From contig NZ_CP053435.1 of the NCBI RefSeq assembly GCF_013127955.1, positions 868,001 to 932,000 of the forward strand: a DNA stretch of 64,000 nt, read 5' to 3'. Shown piece after piece: positions 35,800 to 46,490 of this stretch (position 1 is the stretch's first letter; each line of letters opens with the position of its first letter). A program made the position numbers and the translations under genes. The stretch is from Spirosoma taeanense (GTDB lineage: Bacteria; Bacteroidota; Bacteroidia; Cytophagales; Spirosomataceae). A model generated the notes under the pieces. The model made no database searches. It was not told the origin of the DNA and saw nothing but the letters and a program-made list of their open reading frames with translations.

Positions 35800-36546
35800 T
35801 CAAAGATAAATCTGCACCATCTTGTGCCAGTCGTCGGGGTGGTGAGCCCGGCCAGACCAGACAAATAATTCGTGCGGTATCTGCTTGGCAGATAAAGCCT
35901 CACTGAGCGCAAGATTGCTGCCCAGAAAAGGATCTTCGGCCCCAATAGTCAGCACAATGTCCAAGCGACGCAGGTGTTCAAGTACGGCACCGTCGGCCAG
36001 ATTGGGCAGAAAGTGATTCGGCGTGTTAAAATAAATGTCGTCGTCGTAATACGTATCAAACAGGCTGGGAAACTCCGCAACGGGGGCCGATAGATCGTAG
36101 CGTCCGCTGAGGGCAACTACTTTGCCAAACCACTGCGGGTGTCGGAACGCAATATTCAGTGCATGATAAGCACCCAGGCTGCACCCGTGCGAGATCATAA
36201 ATGGCTGCGGGTTTTTCAGGCGGGAAAGCGGCAGAACTTCGTTCAAAATGTACTGCTCATATTGACCATGTCGCCGGATTCGGTCAGAAGGGCCAATGTA
36301 GCGATTATAAATACTCTCGCTGTCAATACTGTCTACGCAGAAAAGCTGCAGCCAGCCCTGTTCGATCCGGTCGGCCAGGGCCGCTACGAGGCCAAAATTC
36401 TCGTAATCATAGAACCGGCCACGGCGGGTAGGGAAGACCAGTACCCGAGCCCCTGCATGGCCGAAAACGAGCAGCTCCATGTCGCGACCCAGATTGGGAC
36501 TGTGCCATCTATGATACTCGCGCTGCATAGTCTGAGTAAGATTCAT
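35800..36546 (-). CDS. Alpha/beta-hydrolase esterase family protein
   Basis: A 248-residue esterase-like alpha/beta hydrolase. The nucleophile elbow is GCSLGA with Ser123, after FMISH. The probable acid is Asp in GAEDPF and the His is in AHHPDDW near the C-terminus. It resembles the COG4947-type esterases, which lack a signal peptide. It is read leftward and converges on the GH1-like gene. The natural ester is unknown. Confidence 0.82.
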   Translation of the reverse strand: MNLTQTMQREYHRWHSPNLGRDMELLVFGHAGARVLVFPTRRGRFYDYENFGLVAALADRIEQGWLQLFCVDSIDSESIYNRYIGPSDRIRRHGQYEQYILNEVLPLSRLKNPQPFMISHGCSLGAYHALNIAFRHPQWFGKVVALSGRYDLSAPVAEFPSLFDTYYDDDIYFNTPNHFLPNLADGAVLEHLRRLDIVLTIGAEDPFLGSNLALSEALSAKQIPHELFVWSGRAHHPDDWHKMVQIYL

Positions 36547-36602
36547 GAACGAAGATGGGCCCTTTAGGTTGAACCTGATACAGTTATCCGATAAACAAAT
36601 CG

Positions 36603-37196
36603 TTAAAAAATATCGTTTCGGGCCTTCAGGGTCTGCTGCCAGACCCGATAACCTGCCGGACTTAAGTGCAGGCCGTCGCTCTCAAAAAACTCTTTTTTGG
36701 GCCGCCCGGCCGGACCCAGCAGGGGCGTTGTCATATCGACAGTTTTAAAGTCCGGGCATTTAGCAATTTCTTCCGTAATGAAGGCGTTGGTTGATCGTAT
36801 CTTGTCGGCGAGATGCCAGCGGGCAGGACTGATTTTAATAGTCAGATACGACAAAGGTACGCCGGGCAAAAATTGATGCATCTGTTCGGCAACCGCCCGA
36901 AAAAATAGATACACTTCTTCCGGGTGGCGACCGTCGCCAAGGTCATTATCGCCTGCGTAGAACAGCACTGATCGGGGCGCTGCCGGAACCACCAGCCGCT
37001 TAAAAAACCACGCACAGGCTGCCAGCGTTGAACCGCCAAAGCCTAAATTAAGCGTATTGAGGTTAGGAAAATCCTGCGCCAGACTTGTCCAGAGCCGGAT
37101 GGATGAACTACCGTAAAAGACGACCCGATCTGTAGCGGGGGATTGTGCGTTTAGTTTTGTTTCGAGTTGTCGTACCTCGTCTTCGTACCAAAGCAT
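36603..37196 (-). CDS. SGNH/GDSL hydrolase family protein
   Basis: A 197-residue SGNH hydrolase. The blocks are visible in order: FYGSSSIRLW (nucleophile Ser), LNLGFGGST (Gly block), YAGDNDLGDG (Asn block) and SDGLHLSPAGY (Asp and His). No signal peptide is present, so it is probably cytoplasmic. It may deacylate a sugar or lipid; no substrate can be named. It is read in the same direction as its esterase neighbour but separated from it by 56 bases. Confidence 0.88.
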   Translation of the reverse strand: MLWYEDEVRQLETKLNAQSPATDRVVFYGSSSIRLWTSLAQDFPNLNTLNLGFGGSTLAACAWFFKRLVVPAAPRSVLFYAGDNDLGDGRHPEEVYLFFRAVAEQMHQFLPGVPLSYLTIKISPARWHLADKIRSTNAFITEEIAKCPDFKTVDMTTPLLGPAGRPKKEFFESDGLHLSPAGYRVWQQTLKARNDIF

Positions 37197-37264
37197 TCGA
37201 ACCTGGTTGAGTGGATAGAATTAACTTATCTGCTTATTAACAAGCGTTCCTGCCATCAGTGTTT

Positions 37265-38341
37265 TCACGGATTACTTTTTAGTGAGGCAACGACAGTTGT
37301 TTTAGCCGTATTTGCGGCCTTCCACTTCCGAATGAGTGTCGCCAGCGGCCGGAATTCAATCAAAAACCCATCGTGCCCATACAGCGAGTCAATTTCCTCA
37401 TACGTAGCGTCGGGAATGTGGCGGGCCAGAAACTGCTGCTCTGTTGGTGGGAATAACAGGTCGGAACGGATACCCACAACCAGCGTTCGGGCCTTAACCT
37501 GAGCCAGCGCGTTCAGGATGCTGCCCCGGTTGCGGCCCACGTTATGGGAGTCCATAACTTTCGAGAGCGTCCAGTACGTAAAGGCATTGAAGCGGTCGGC
37601 CAGTTTATCACCCTGATAACGCTGGTAACTGGCGGCCTTATAGCCGTCCAACTGCTCGTTATTATCCAGGGCCTGGGTAAAGCCGTAGGTGTCATAGTTA
37701 CGGTAGGAAATCATGGCCATGGCCCGGGCTGCTTTCATCCCGGCAATACCCGCGTCGTCGCGTCGTTCGCACCAGGTGGGGTCGGCTTCAATCGCCATCC
37801 GCTGGGCTTCATTGAACGCAATACACCAGGGCGAAGCCACTGCACCCGAGGCAATCAGGATCAGGTTTTTGATGAGGTTCGGCTGCAGGATCGCCCATTC
37901 GATGGCCTGCTCGCCCCCGACTGATCCGCCAATGCAGGTATCAATTGTCTCAATGTTCAACTCCTGACGTAATAGGTCCATTGCACTTACCATATCCCGG
38001 ATGGTAAGTGCCGGAAAGTCGTGGTGATAGGGGATGCCCGTGGCCGGATTGATTGACAGCGGCCCCGTTGAGCCGTAACAGGACCCAATTACATTGGCAC
38101 AGACAATAAAGTCTTTTTCCGGATCGAAATATTTACCGTGGCCTACCATACCGCTCCACCAGTCGCCGGCGTCGGCATTACCCGTCAGCGCATGGCAAAT
38201 CCAGACAACGTTGGTTGGTTCGTTGGTGTCGGCGTTCCGATTGAGTGTGCCACGCGTCGTATAGGCCAGCCGGAAACCCGGCAGACTCGCCCCCGATTCA
38301 AGCGGGAAGGAATATTTATAATCGAAGTACTGGAGGTTCAA
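37265..38341 (-). CDS. metX: Homoserine O-acetyltransferase
   Basis: A 358-residue alpha/beta hydrolase-fold acyltransferase that makes O-acetylhomoserine for methionine synthesis. The substrate-binding start YKYSFPLESGASLPG, the VWICHALTGNADA region, the nucleophile elbow GGSVGGEQ with its Ser, and the C-terminal YGHDGFL with the His are all visible. No ATG is available; a TTG at 38341 gives the usual N-terminus and clears the hairpin, while a TTG at 38374 would start inside it. It is the second gene of the metY-metX unit under a SAM-I riboswitch. Confidence 0.95.
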   Translation of the reverse strand: MNLQYFDYKYSFPLESGASLPGFRLAYTTRGTLNRNADTNEPTNVVWICHALTGNADAGDWWSGMVGHGKYFDPEKDFIVCANVIGSCYGSTGPLSINPATGIPYHHDFPALTIRDMVSAMDLLRQELNIETIDTCIGGSVGGEQAIEWAILQPNLIKNLILIASGAVASPWCIAFNEAQRMAIEADPTWCERRDDAGIAGMKAARAMAMISYRNYDTYGFTQALDNNEQLDGYKAASYQRYQGDKLADRFNAFTYWTLSKVMDSHNVGRNRGSILNALAQVKARTLVVGIRSDLLFPPTEQQFLARHIPDATYEEIDSLYGHDGFLIEFRPLATLIRKWKAANTAKTTVVASLKSNP

Positions 38342-38360
38342 AATTGGTTTACAGTTTGGG

Positions 38361-38395
38361 TTTTCGGATCGCAACCCATAGCTGCGATCCGAAAA
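38361..38395 (-). repeat. Hairpin between metY and metX
   Basis: Perfect 13-base arms TTTTCGGATCGCA and its complement flank a nine-base loop. It lies between the metY stop and the metX start. On the leftward strand the stem ends in AAAA, not T, so it is not a typical terminator. Confidence 0.75.
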
Positions 38396-38405
38396 TCAGA
38401 AACGC

Positions 38406-39806
<1,401 letters not shown>

Positions 39807-39941
39807 TCACTGAAAACAAGGTTACAGCGACTGCAACAGACGCCCGAAAACCACTCCCGGTTTAGGGTGCGATGAGGGTGAACTGCGCTTTAGTAAGCCC
39901 CCGCGGGCATACAGCATAAGATGTAGAGCATGTGATAAACC

Positions 39942-40060
39942 GATTTATAGTCCCTAACGATCCGCCACCGCGGTTGCTTTAGGCAGGAGTTAGCACCTTG
40001 CCATGTGGTAGGTTGCCAGCGGTTCGCAGAGCCTGATCTCTCCCCGCTTCTGTATAAATC
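39942..40060 (-). promoter_or_regulatory. SAM-I (S-box) riboswitch upstream of metY
   Basis: On the leftward strand the leader has the SAM-I hallmarks in order: P1 GATTTATA, an AGCGG strand, GGGAGAGATCAGGCTC, TGCGAACCGCTGGCAACC, and AAGGTGCTAACTCC, with the closing TATAAATC at 39942-39949 on the plus strand. AGCGG pairs with CCGCT, and P1 closes over eight bases. The aptamer lies about 220 bases upstream of metY. When SAM binds, expression of metY and metX would fall, giving feedback on methionine synthesis. The expression platform was not assigned. Confidence 0.85.
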
Positions 40061-40226
40061 AATCTGCGCCGAGAGAAACGTAATAAATGGCGCTTAACAA
40101 TTGACTTGATGGCGCAAGTATAACAGCCAAACGGTGGGAAAACAAACCCTGCTCGGTATTTCTATCCGCTACCTTAATTTTTCGGCCAATCACGAAAACA
40201 GATATAGGGGAAGTGAAGACGTTTTT

Positions 40227-40234
40227 TACCTTTG
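40227..40234 (+). promoter_or_regulatory. -7 promoter box upstream of the DUF721 gene
   Basis: TACCTTTG matches the TAnnTTTG consensus and lies 18 bases before the start codon. No good -33 element at the usual spacing was seen, so support is limited. Confidence 0.4.
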
Positions 40235-40252
40235 TGTTAAGACCAGTACCCA

Positions 40253-40582
40253 ATGAGCCACACGCCCTACCGTTACAACCGGGAAAATGCTACACGCGTA
40301 GCCGGTATAACGACCGTTAAAGACGCCATCGGCCAATTGCTGAAGCATTATCAGCTCCAGACGCGTTTCAACGAAACCTATCTTGAAGCGTTTTGGGGTC
40401 GCATGATGGGACCCGCTATTGCTTCCCGTACCAGTCGCCTTTACGTGCGCGATCGCAAACTGCACATTGAGATTGCATCGGCGCCCCTCCGCAACGAACT
40501 GGTGAATGCCAAACAGAAGCTCATTCAGTTGGTCAACAAAGATATGGGCACCGACGTCATCGACGACGTGGTGTTTATTTAA
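40253..40582 (+). CDS. DUF721 (DciA-like) domain protein
   Basis: A 109-residue protein of the DUF721 family, related to the DciA replication-helicase loader. The core WGRMMGPAIASRTSRLYVRDRKLHI is followed by ASAPLRNELVNAKQKLIQLVN, which matches the conserved beta-hairpin and helix. In bacteria lacking DnaC-type loaders, DciA helps DnaB load at the origin; whether this protein does so is an inference. It diverges from the riboswitch-controlled met genes. Confidence 0.87.
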   Translation: MSHTPYRYNRENATRVAGITTVKDAIGQLLKHYQLQTRFNETYLEAFWGRMMGPAIASRTSRLYVRDRKLHIEIASAPLRNELVNAKQKLIQLVNKDMGTDVIDDVVFI

Positions 40583-40627
40583 ACGCATCGTCTCCTGGCC
40601 GAAGGAATACTGATGTGTCGCGTTTCT

Positions 40628-41362
40628 TCAGAACTGGATCAGCAGATTCCGGCGCTCTTCCTGCATGGTGATTGGCTCCGATAAAAACCGGGCATTCAAT
40701 TTCAGCCGCTGGCAAATGGCGAGCCATTCCCGTTCCGGTACGACCAGAAACCCGTTTTCTTTCCGGACGGTGTGATAATCCGAAAACCGTAACCGGAACA
40801 GCAACCGCACCATCGACAGCAACTGCCCCTGCCGGAACGACTTGCCGATAATGCTCAGAATGTCTTTAATGATATTCTCCTCCACAATCAGGTCGCAGAT
40901 CAGCGCTTTGGCACCGGGCTCGGCTACTTGTTTAATGTTATTTAGTAATTGCTCGACCTCTGCCGAATTACGGTAATACTGCACCACGCTCATTACGATA
41001 ATAACGTCGAACCGCTGGTCAGCAACCGGACTGAAGTTTAGATAATCGTCCGCAGACAAATCGTGAAAGAACACATTGGGGTGCGCCACATGCTTAGCTC
41101 GGGCAATCTCGTTATACCGTTTTGAAACATCCAGCCCGTGGATTTCGGCCACGCGGTCGTGCCAAGCATCTTCCAGATTGCCCGGTCCGGAGCCAATGTC
41201 GAGCACCTTCTGATTGGCCGATAACGGAATGTATTTCTCGACCCGGGCCAGAAAATAAGCGTAGTTTGCTACCATCGAGTCGTCAAACTCATTCTCTTTC
41301 TGCCAGAAGTCAAGCCAGGTGGATGCCATTCTATCTAAAGTTATGGATGCATCGGCTGCCAT
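40628..41362 (-). CDS. Class I SAM-dependent methyltransferase
   Basis: A protein of about 244 residues. Motif I is VLDIGSGPGN (about residues 60-69), followed by the acidic residue in EIHGLDVSKR and the YDVIIVMSVVQYY region typical of motif IV. An internal Met at residue 12 is a possible start. It precedes no obvious partner but lies at the edge of a glycan locus (GT87, polysaccharide deacetylase, GT2), so methylation of a sugar or lipid is plausible. The substrate is not indicated by sequence. Confidence 0.85.
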   Translation of the reverse strand: MAADASITLDRMASTWLDFWQKENEFDDSMVANYAYFLARVEKYIPLSANQKVLDIGSGPGNLEDAWHDRVAEIHGLDVSKRYNEIARAKHVAHPNVFFHDLSADDYLNFSPVADQRFDVIIVMSVVQYYRNSAEVEQLLNNIKQVAEPGAKALICDLIVEENIIKDILSIIGKSFRQGQLLSMVRLLFRLRFSDYHTVRKENGFLVVPEREWLAICQRLKLNARFLSEPITMQEERRNLLIQF

Positions 41363-41398
41363 AGCGTTTCGAAACCAATGGCGTAGCCGATAATGTGT

Positions 41399-42568
41399 TT
41401 ATGAATTGATCAGGGAACTCGATTTGGAAACGGAATGCATTATCGGCGAACGTACATGCATTAAGTAAATCACCCGGAACCAGATCAGGACGCAGGGCAG
41501 TGCCTTAAGCGCATAGGGCTTCGTCCACTGATCCCGCAGAACGGCCGGAAAAAAATCGCTGGGGGAAAGAACCGTAAGCACGAAGCAACTAATAAGAAGT
41601 ATACGGTCCAGGGTTGACTGTGGCCCAACGAACCACCAGATCAGGACGCCGGTAACGGCCGTGATGTACGTAGGCGACTCGGATACAGGGTTGAAAATAA
41701 CCTGAAAGATGAGAATGGAGGCTACCATCAGCAACCGGAATGCGCGTTGCCCGAACCGCTGGACATGCACGTAAACCGTACAGAACAGCAGCACTCCACT
41801 GCCGATAATAACCGCAGTCGGCACGTCGGGAGAAAGAAACAGGTGAATAAGCCGGTGAATCGACGTATTCGCCCATTTATCGTGATTCGACTTGAACAGC
41901 AGTTCCCGCACCCACATCTCATATTGATAGAGCAATTCGGCTGGCGACGTAAAAAGCAGGGGTAACAACCCAAGCACAAGGCCCCATAACATCATGTACA
42001 CTAGGAAACGCCTTTTCTGCGGATACAGCAGAAACAGAGCGGCTGCGACCAGACTGTAGATTTTGATGTTGAACCCAAGGACAATGAAAAAGGCGGCCCA
42101 GAGCGGCTGCTTCTTTTCAAAGCTTAGAAAGGCAAAAAGGGGAATGGCGGCTATGAGCGGATTGGTCTGGCTATTGACCAGCGACGTAAACAACTCCTGC
42201 AATCCGAACCAGTACGCAAATACCTTCTGCTGTCGGGTTAGCGGCATTCGGTAAACGGCGTAAACCCACACGCCGGCAAACAGAAACTGCCATAGAAATA
42301 AGCCAACCGAGTAGGGGAGAGCAAAGATGGGCGCAAACAAAGCCGCGAACGTTGGCGCGTAATGATAATGGTCGCTGTACTGAGCTGGATACAGGGCATA
42401 CAGGCTTTTACCTTCAATCAGGTGATACAGGGAGTAATAAAAGATGCTGTAGTTATTCGAACTGAACAGAATGGTGAGTTTGATGCTGGCAAAGAGCGTG
42501 GCCAGTGCGTAAACGCCGAAAACAAACCGGTAATTACTAAAAATGGATTGGCCGGGAAAAGCTGACAT
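41399..42568 (-). CDS. GT87-like integral membrane glycosyltransferase
   Basis: A 389-residue polytopic protein with roughly ten hydrophobic segments. The early segments NYSIFYYSLYHLIEGKSLY and HYHYAPTFAALFAPIFALP fit the GT87/DUF2029 mannosyltransferase-like family, in which a loop after the first helix carries the acidic residue that uses a polyprenyl-linked sugar. FNIKIYSLVAAALFLLYPQKRRF is also characteristic. It would add sugars on the outer side of the inner membrane. It sits in a leftward group with polysaccharide deacetylase and GT2 genes. Confidence 0.75.
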   Translation of the reverse strand: MSAFPGQSIFSNYRFVFGVYALATLFASIKLTILFSSNNYSIFYYSLYHLIEGKSLYALYPAQYSDHYHYAPTFAALFAPIFALPYSVGLFLWQFLFAGVWVYAVYRMPLTRQQKVFAYWFGLQELFTSLVNSQTNPLIAAIPLFAFLSFEKKQPLWAAFFIVLGFNIKIYSLVAAALFLLYPQKRRFLVYMMLWGLVLGLLPLLFTSPAELLYQYEMWVRELLFKSNHDKWANTSIHRLIHLFLSPDVPTAVIIGSGVLLFCTVYVHVQRFGQRAFRLLMVASILIFQVIFNPVSESPTYITAVTGVLIWWFVGPQSTLDRILLISCFVLTVLSPSDFFPAVLRDQWTKPYALKALPCVLIWFRVIYLMHVRSPIMHSVSKSSSLINS

Positions 42569-42581
42569 GCTTTAAAAAATG

Positions 42582-43409
42582 TTAGCGAATGGACAATTGC
42601 TCGACGAACTCATCCATCGTGCTGAATTCGCCCATTGGCTTTAAATACCGTAACAAACTTTCGACCCGGTCGAGTAGGGCGTCGCGGGAGTGCCGACGAA
42701 CATACGTTGGGATATTGCCGTAGGCCGACAAGTCGGTGAATTCCCACGGATGAACGTATAAGTTCAGAAAACCGTCGGACTGGAGCGTCTGGCGGCAAAG
42801 CTGTTTATAATAGCTAAACGGAAAGTTCTTCAGGCTCAGCCAGAATAGGGGCAACCGCAGCGTTGGGGTTACCGAGGCCGGCACCTGCCACACGCCCATT
42901 TCCTGAAACGGATGCCGGGGCTCACCCCAGTGGTTATACCGACCCGGCAGGTAAGTGGGGTGCAGAGATGAATTGTACCGATAACCCGCCTGTTGCACAT
43001 CGTTCGGGTCAACAAATCCCATGCGTGCCCGCCGGAATCCGGTTACGGGACGGCCAAGCAACTTTTCGAGCGCGAGCCGCGATTTGAGCAGATCAGCCGG
43101 TTCAAACGTCGTGTGGTAATAGCCATGCGACGCAATTTCGTGCTTTGTTGCCAGGCCCTGAATCAGTTCTGGCTCGTGCAGGGCGTAGTTGGCCGTTGTA
43201 AACAGCGTAGCGCGGGTGCCGACAGCATCGAAGCGTTCGGCGAGCAGTCGCAGGCCCTGCGTTGAAACGGCAATTTGTTCGCTTAAGGAAATATCATGGC
43301 CAAATTCAACGGCGGTGTCAAACTCTTCTACGTCAACGGTGAATAAAATCGCTCGGTCTCCATAGCGGTTTTGATAGGCCGGATCGGCTGCTTGGTTTGT
43401 GCTTTCCAT
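42582..43409 (-). CDS. Polysaccharide deacetylase family protein
   Basis: A 275-residue NodB-type deacetylase. ILFTVDVEEFDTAVEFG holds the catalytic and metal Asp residues, and HEIASHGYYHTTFE holds the metal His pair. HPWEFTD near the C-terminus supplies the late His. The start overlaps the GT2 gene end by 82 bases in another frame; a later start is possible because the first 20 residues are not conserved. It probably removes acetyl groups from a surface polysaccharide or from a lipid-linked sugar made by the adjacent transferases. Confidence 0.87.
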   Translation of the reverse strand: MESTNQAADPAYQNRYGDRAILFTVDVEEFDTAVEFGHDISLSEQIAVSTQGLRLLAERFDAVGTRATLFTTANYALHEPELIQGLATKHEIASHGYYHTTFEPADLLKSRLALEKLLGRPVTGFRRARMGFVDPNDVQQAGYRYNSSLHPTYLPGRYNHWGEPRHPFQEMGVWQVPASVTPTLRLPLFWLSLKNFPFSYYKQLCRQTLQSDGFLNLYVHPWEFTDLSAYGNIPTYVRRHSRDALLDRVESLLRYLKPMGEFSTMDEFVEQLSIR

Positions 43410-44361
43410 GTTGTCGTTACGGTCTCCTCAATCTCACTGGTATCGCCGATGATATAAGCCGGTCGTTGCTTTACTTCGATGAAGGTTTTGCCTAGATAGA
43501 CCCCAATAATGCCGATCATGATAAACTGAACCCCGCCGATCAGGGCCATCAGGACTACCAGAGTTGTCCAGCCCGATACAGTCGCGTTCGTGAAAAAGTA
43601 TTCATACAATACTTCTGCGCCGAACAGAGTGGCAAACAATGACATGCCGAAGCCCAGCAAAACAGACAAATATAGCGGCCGTGTCGAGAACGACGTAATG
43701 CCCATGGCGGCCAGTTTGAGCATCTTGCGGAACGAGTACTTCGAGCGCCCGGCGTAACGGGCCGCCGGCTGGTAAATAATCCGGCATTGCTGGAAGCCAA
43801 TCCACGAAATAGCCCCGCGCAGAAACAGATCGTTTTCTTTAAACTCGTTTATTGTGTCAACAACCTTACGGTCGAGCAGCCGGAAGTCAGCTGCACCGTC
43901 TTCAAGCTGCAGATTTGAAACATTGCGCAGTAGGGTATAGAACGCTTTTGACGTGGAGCGTTTGAACCACGATAACTTTGGGTCAGCCTGGCGGACTGTA
44001 TAAACCACTTCGTAACCTTCACGCCATTTGGCAATCAGCGCAGGAATCAGCTCCGGAGGATGCTGCAGGTCGGCGTCAAGGCAGATGATGGCCTCCCCCG
44101 GGCGTGTTCATACCCGGCCCGCAGGGCCATCTGGTGGCCGAAGTTTCGGGAAAAAGATAGATACCGGACCACAGCATACGCCTTACTTAATTGGCGCAGT
44201 ACGTGCCGAGTCTGATCGGTGCTGCCGTCGTCGATAATTAATAGTTCATAGGAACCATAGGGCTCCATCACAGCCATGAGCCGATGAATAAGAACCGGCA
44301 GGTTCTCTTCTTCGTTATAGGCCGGTACGATCAGACTAATCATCCCATAATCGGTTTTCAT
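43328..44361 (-). pseudogene. GT2 family glycosyltransferase, frameshifted at a C5 run
   Basis: Two overlapping frames together make one DPM1/ArnC-type GT2. The first part (from 44361) has ISLIVPAYNEEENLPVL and IDDGSTDQT with the nucleotide-sugar Asp; the second (to 43328) has the acceptor region, RPLYLSVLLGFG and two membrane helices. At 44095-44099 the plus strand has CCCCC; a sixth C would restore the reading EHARGEAIICLDADLQHPPELIP, including the DAD metal motif. As written, the product stops before the DAD motif and cannot work. It may be a true pseudogene or a homopolymer sequencing error. It overlaps the deacetylase gene. Confidence 0.85.
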
Positions 44362-44507
44362 TTCTGCTTTTGGGTATGTTACGGTAGGTAATTTAGAAGC
44401 ACTAAAGTAGGTAGTTATACTTATTGATGGAATGATGTTGAATTAAACTTAGCTTAAAGTTGTCATCCAGACCGACAGGTCTGTTCATTATGTTGCCTTT
44501 GTGAAAT

Positions 44508-45503
44508 ATGTCTCCAATTACATCAACGTCTCCAAAAAACTTGCGAGGGGCTGATAGCCAGCTGGTTCATCAGGAAGAGCAGCGTCAGGATCTTGGCTTC
44601 GGTACTAAGCTCAGTGAAGCGTACTCACGGCTGATTAACAAAGACGGGAGTTTTAATATAAAGCGGGTAAACGAGGCATTCTGGGACCGGCTTAATGTAT
44701 ACAATCGGTTGATTATGATGAGATGGGCCAGTTTTTTGAGCTGGGTTATTCTCGCTTATCTGGTGGCCAATCTAGTATTTGCCGGTATTTATATGCTGGC
44801 GGGGGCCGACAACCTGAAAAGCTCAAACGATCAGGCGTTTAATGGTGATTTCTGGAAGGCGTTCTTTTTTAGCGCGCAGACACTTACAACAGTGGGCTAT
44901 GGACACATTGCTCCCAACAGTTTCCTGACCAGCTCAATTGCCGCCTTCGAATCCATGCTGGGGTTACTAGCCTTTGCCCTGGCAACCGGTTTACTGTACG
45001 GCCGGTTTTCGAGGCCAACTGCGCATATCCGTTTTTCGGCAAAAGCGGTTTTCGCACCGTATCTGGACGTAAATGGGTGGATGTTTCGGGTTATCAATGC
45101 GCGGGCCAACCAACTGATCGATGTCGAGGTCGAGGTATCTCTCTCGCGTCTCGAAACCAGGCCTGATGGTACGAAGTATCGACGGTATAACAGCCTGAAT
45201 CTCGAACGACATAAGGTAGCGTTCTTTCCGACCAACTGGACGCTGGTTCATCCCATTACGACCGAAAGCCCGCTGCACGGCTGCACACCCGAAGACCTGG
45301 CTAATTCCGACGCAGAATTCCTAATTTTGCTGCGGGCAACGGACGATACGTTCTCGCAGACGGTCCACACCCGATACTCGTACCGCTACGATGAGGTGCT
45401 CTGGGGACGAAAATTCCGGGCGATGTTCGACGGGAGTCAGCATGGGATGGTGACGCTCGACCTGAACAAACTCGACGAAACCGACGAAGTCCCGCTTAAT
45501 TGA
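44508..45503 (+). CDS. KirBac-type inward-rectifier potassium channel
   Basis: A 331-residue two-helix potassium channel. The selectivity filter TVGYGH is at residues 128-133, between an outer helix (about 72-97) and an inner helix (about 139-164). The cytoplasmic C-terminal domain (about 175-310) follows the immunoglobulin-like Kir pattern, with FRVINARANQLIDVEVEV and YDEVLWGRKF. An N-terminal amphipathic slide helix (FWDRLNVYNRLIMMRW) precedes the first membrane segment. It conducts potassium into the cell, gated by lipids or ligands. It diverges from the glycan locus. Confidence 0.93.
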   Translation: MSPITSTSPKNLRGADSQLVHQEEQRQDLGFGTKLSEAYSRLINKDGSFNIKRVNEAFWDRLNVYNRLIMMRWASFLSWVILAYLVANLVFAGIYMLAGADNLKSSNDQAFNGDFWKAFFFSAQTLTTVGYGHIAPNSFLTSSIAAFESMLGLLAFALATGLLYGRFSRPTAHIRFSAKAVFAPYLDVNGWMFRVINARANQLIDVEVEVSLSRLETRPDGTKYRRYNSLNLERHKVAFFPTNWTLVHPITTESPLHGCTPEDLANSDAEFLILLRATDDTFSQTVHTRYSYRYDEVLWGRKFRAMFDGSQHGMVTLDLNKLDETDEVPLN

Positions 45504-45544
45504 ACCGAAGGTAGTCGCCCGGCGACTGCCTGTTGCTTATCAGC

Positions 45545-46453
45545 ATGCAAATTCCTTCTTTTTTACGCCCCGGCGATACAGTCGCGGTGATGTCGCCGGC
45601 CAGTTGGTTTCCCTACGAAGAACTGGCCGAGGGGCTGCGGATCTTACACGACGACTGGCAGCTCAACGTGATCGAAGGCGAAAGCTTGCGGGCGGTCGAT
45701 GGCCCCTTTGCGGGCTCCGATGCGTTGCGCCGGGCCGATCTGCAGCGCTTTCTGGACGACCCGACGATACGGGCGGTGTTTGCTGCGCGCGGTGGCTATG
45801 GCTGCTACCGCATCGCCGATGGTCTTGATTTGAGTGGTTTGCAGCAACATCCCAAATGGCTCATTGGCTTTAGCGACGTAACGGTGCTGCTTAGCTTGTT
45901 TTATAATCAGGGCGTGCAAAGCCTGCACGGACTAATGCCCCGGCAATTTGGCGGGATTGAGCGGGCCGAGTCACTCGAATCGCTGCGGCAGTGGTTGTTT
46001 GGTGAGATACGGGATCAATATGCGGTGCTTGCGCATCCGCTCAACCGTTTAGGGCAGGCTACTGGGCCATTGGTCGGTGGCAACCTAACCCTGCTGATCA
46101 ATTCGCTTGGCACGCCTACCGATCTGAATTTTGCAGGAACGATTCTCTTTATCGAAGATATTGACGAAACGCTTTTTTCCCTCGATCGGATGATGACGCA
46201 GTTACGTCGGTCGGGGCGGCTGGCGGGGCTGGCGGGTTTGGTCGTGGGGCAGTTTACCGACATGCGCGTAAACCTGTCGCTGCCGTTCGGCAAAGATGCC
46301 TTTGAAATCATTGCCGAGGCTGTGTCGGACTATAAGTATCCTGTCTTGTTCAACTTTCCGGCCGGGCACGTTGACTATAATCTGGCCTTGCCCATCGGCC
46401 GGACAATAAGCCTGTCGGTGGGTAAAGAAGAAGGGAAATTGGTATTTGGGTAA
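45545..46453 (+). CDS. LD-carboxypeptidase (S66 family)
   Basis: A 302-residue murein LD-carboxypeptidase-type protein. The nucleophile Ser is in LIGFSDVTVLL, the N-terminal substrate region is FLRPGDTVAVMSPAS, and the late Glu/His pair includes PAGHVDYN. Such cytoplasmic enzymes trim the D-Ala from recycled muramoyl tetrapeptides. An in-frame TTG at 45533 is an alternative start, but the ATG at 45545 is standard. Its stop codon lies inside the shared terminator palindrome. Confidence 0.92.
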   Translation: MQIPSFLRPGDTVAVMSPASWFPYEELAEGLRILHDDWQLNVIEGESLRAVDGPFAGSDALRRADLQRFLDDPTIRAVFAARGGYGCYRIADGLDLSGLQQHPKWLIGFSDVTVLLSLFYNQGVQSLHGLMPRQFGGIERAESLESLRQWLFGEIRDQYAVLAHPLNRLGQATGPLVGGNLTLLINSLGTPTDLNFAGTILFIEDIDETLFSLDRMMTQLRRSGRLAGLAGLVVGQFTDMRVNLSLPFGKDAFEIIAEAVSDYKYPVLFNFPAGHVDYNLALPIGRTISLSVGKEEGKLVFG

Positions 46454-46490
46454 ACTAAAAAGGGGCTGCAAGCAGCCCCTTTTTAGTTTA
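46451..46490. terminator. Bidirectional terminator palindrome between convergent stops
   Basis: A 40-base element with 19-base arms around an AA loop (core AAAAAGGGGCTGC and complement) includes both stop codons, TAA at 46451 and the TAA of the leftward gene at 46488-46490. The T-run after the GC stem is present on both strands. Confidence 0.95.

Noticed and set aside
40059-40253. 64-codon leftward open frame in the metY leader
   Set aside because: It starts at the other gene's promoter and overlaps the riboswitch closing stem; the conserved RNA explains the region better.
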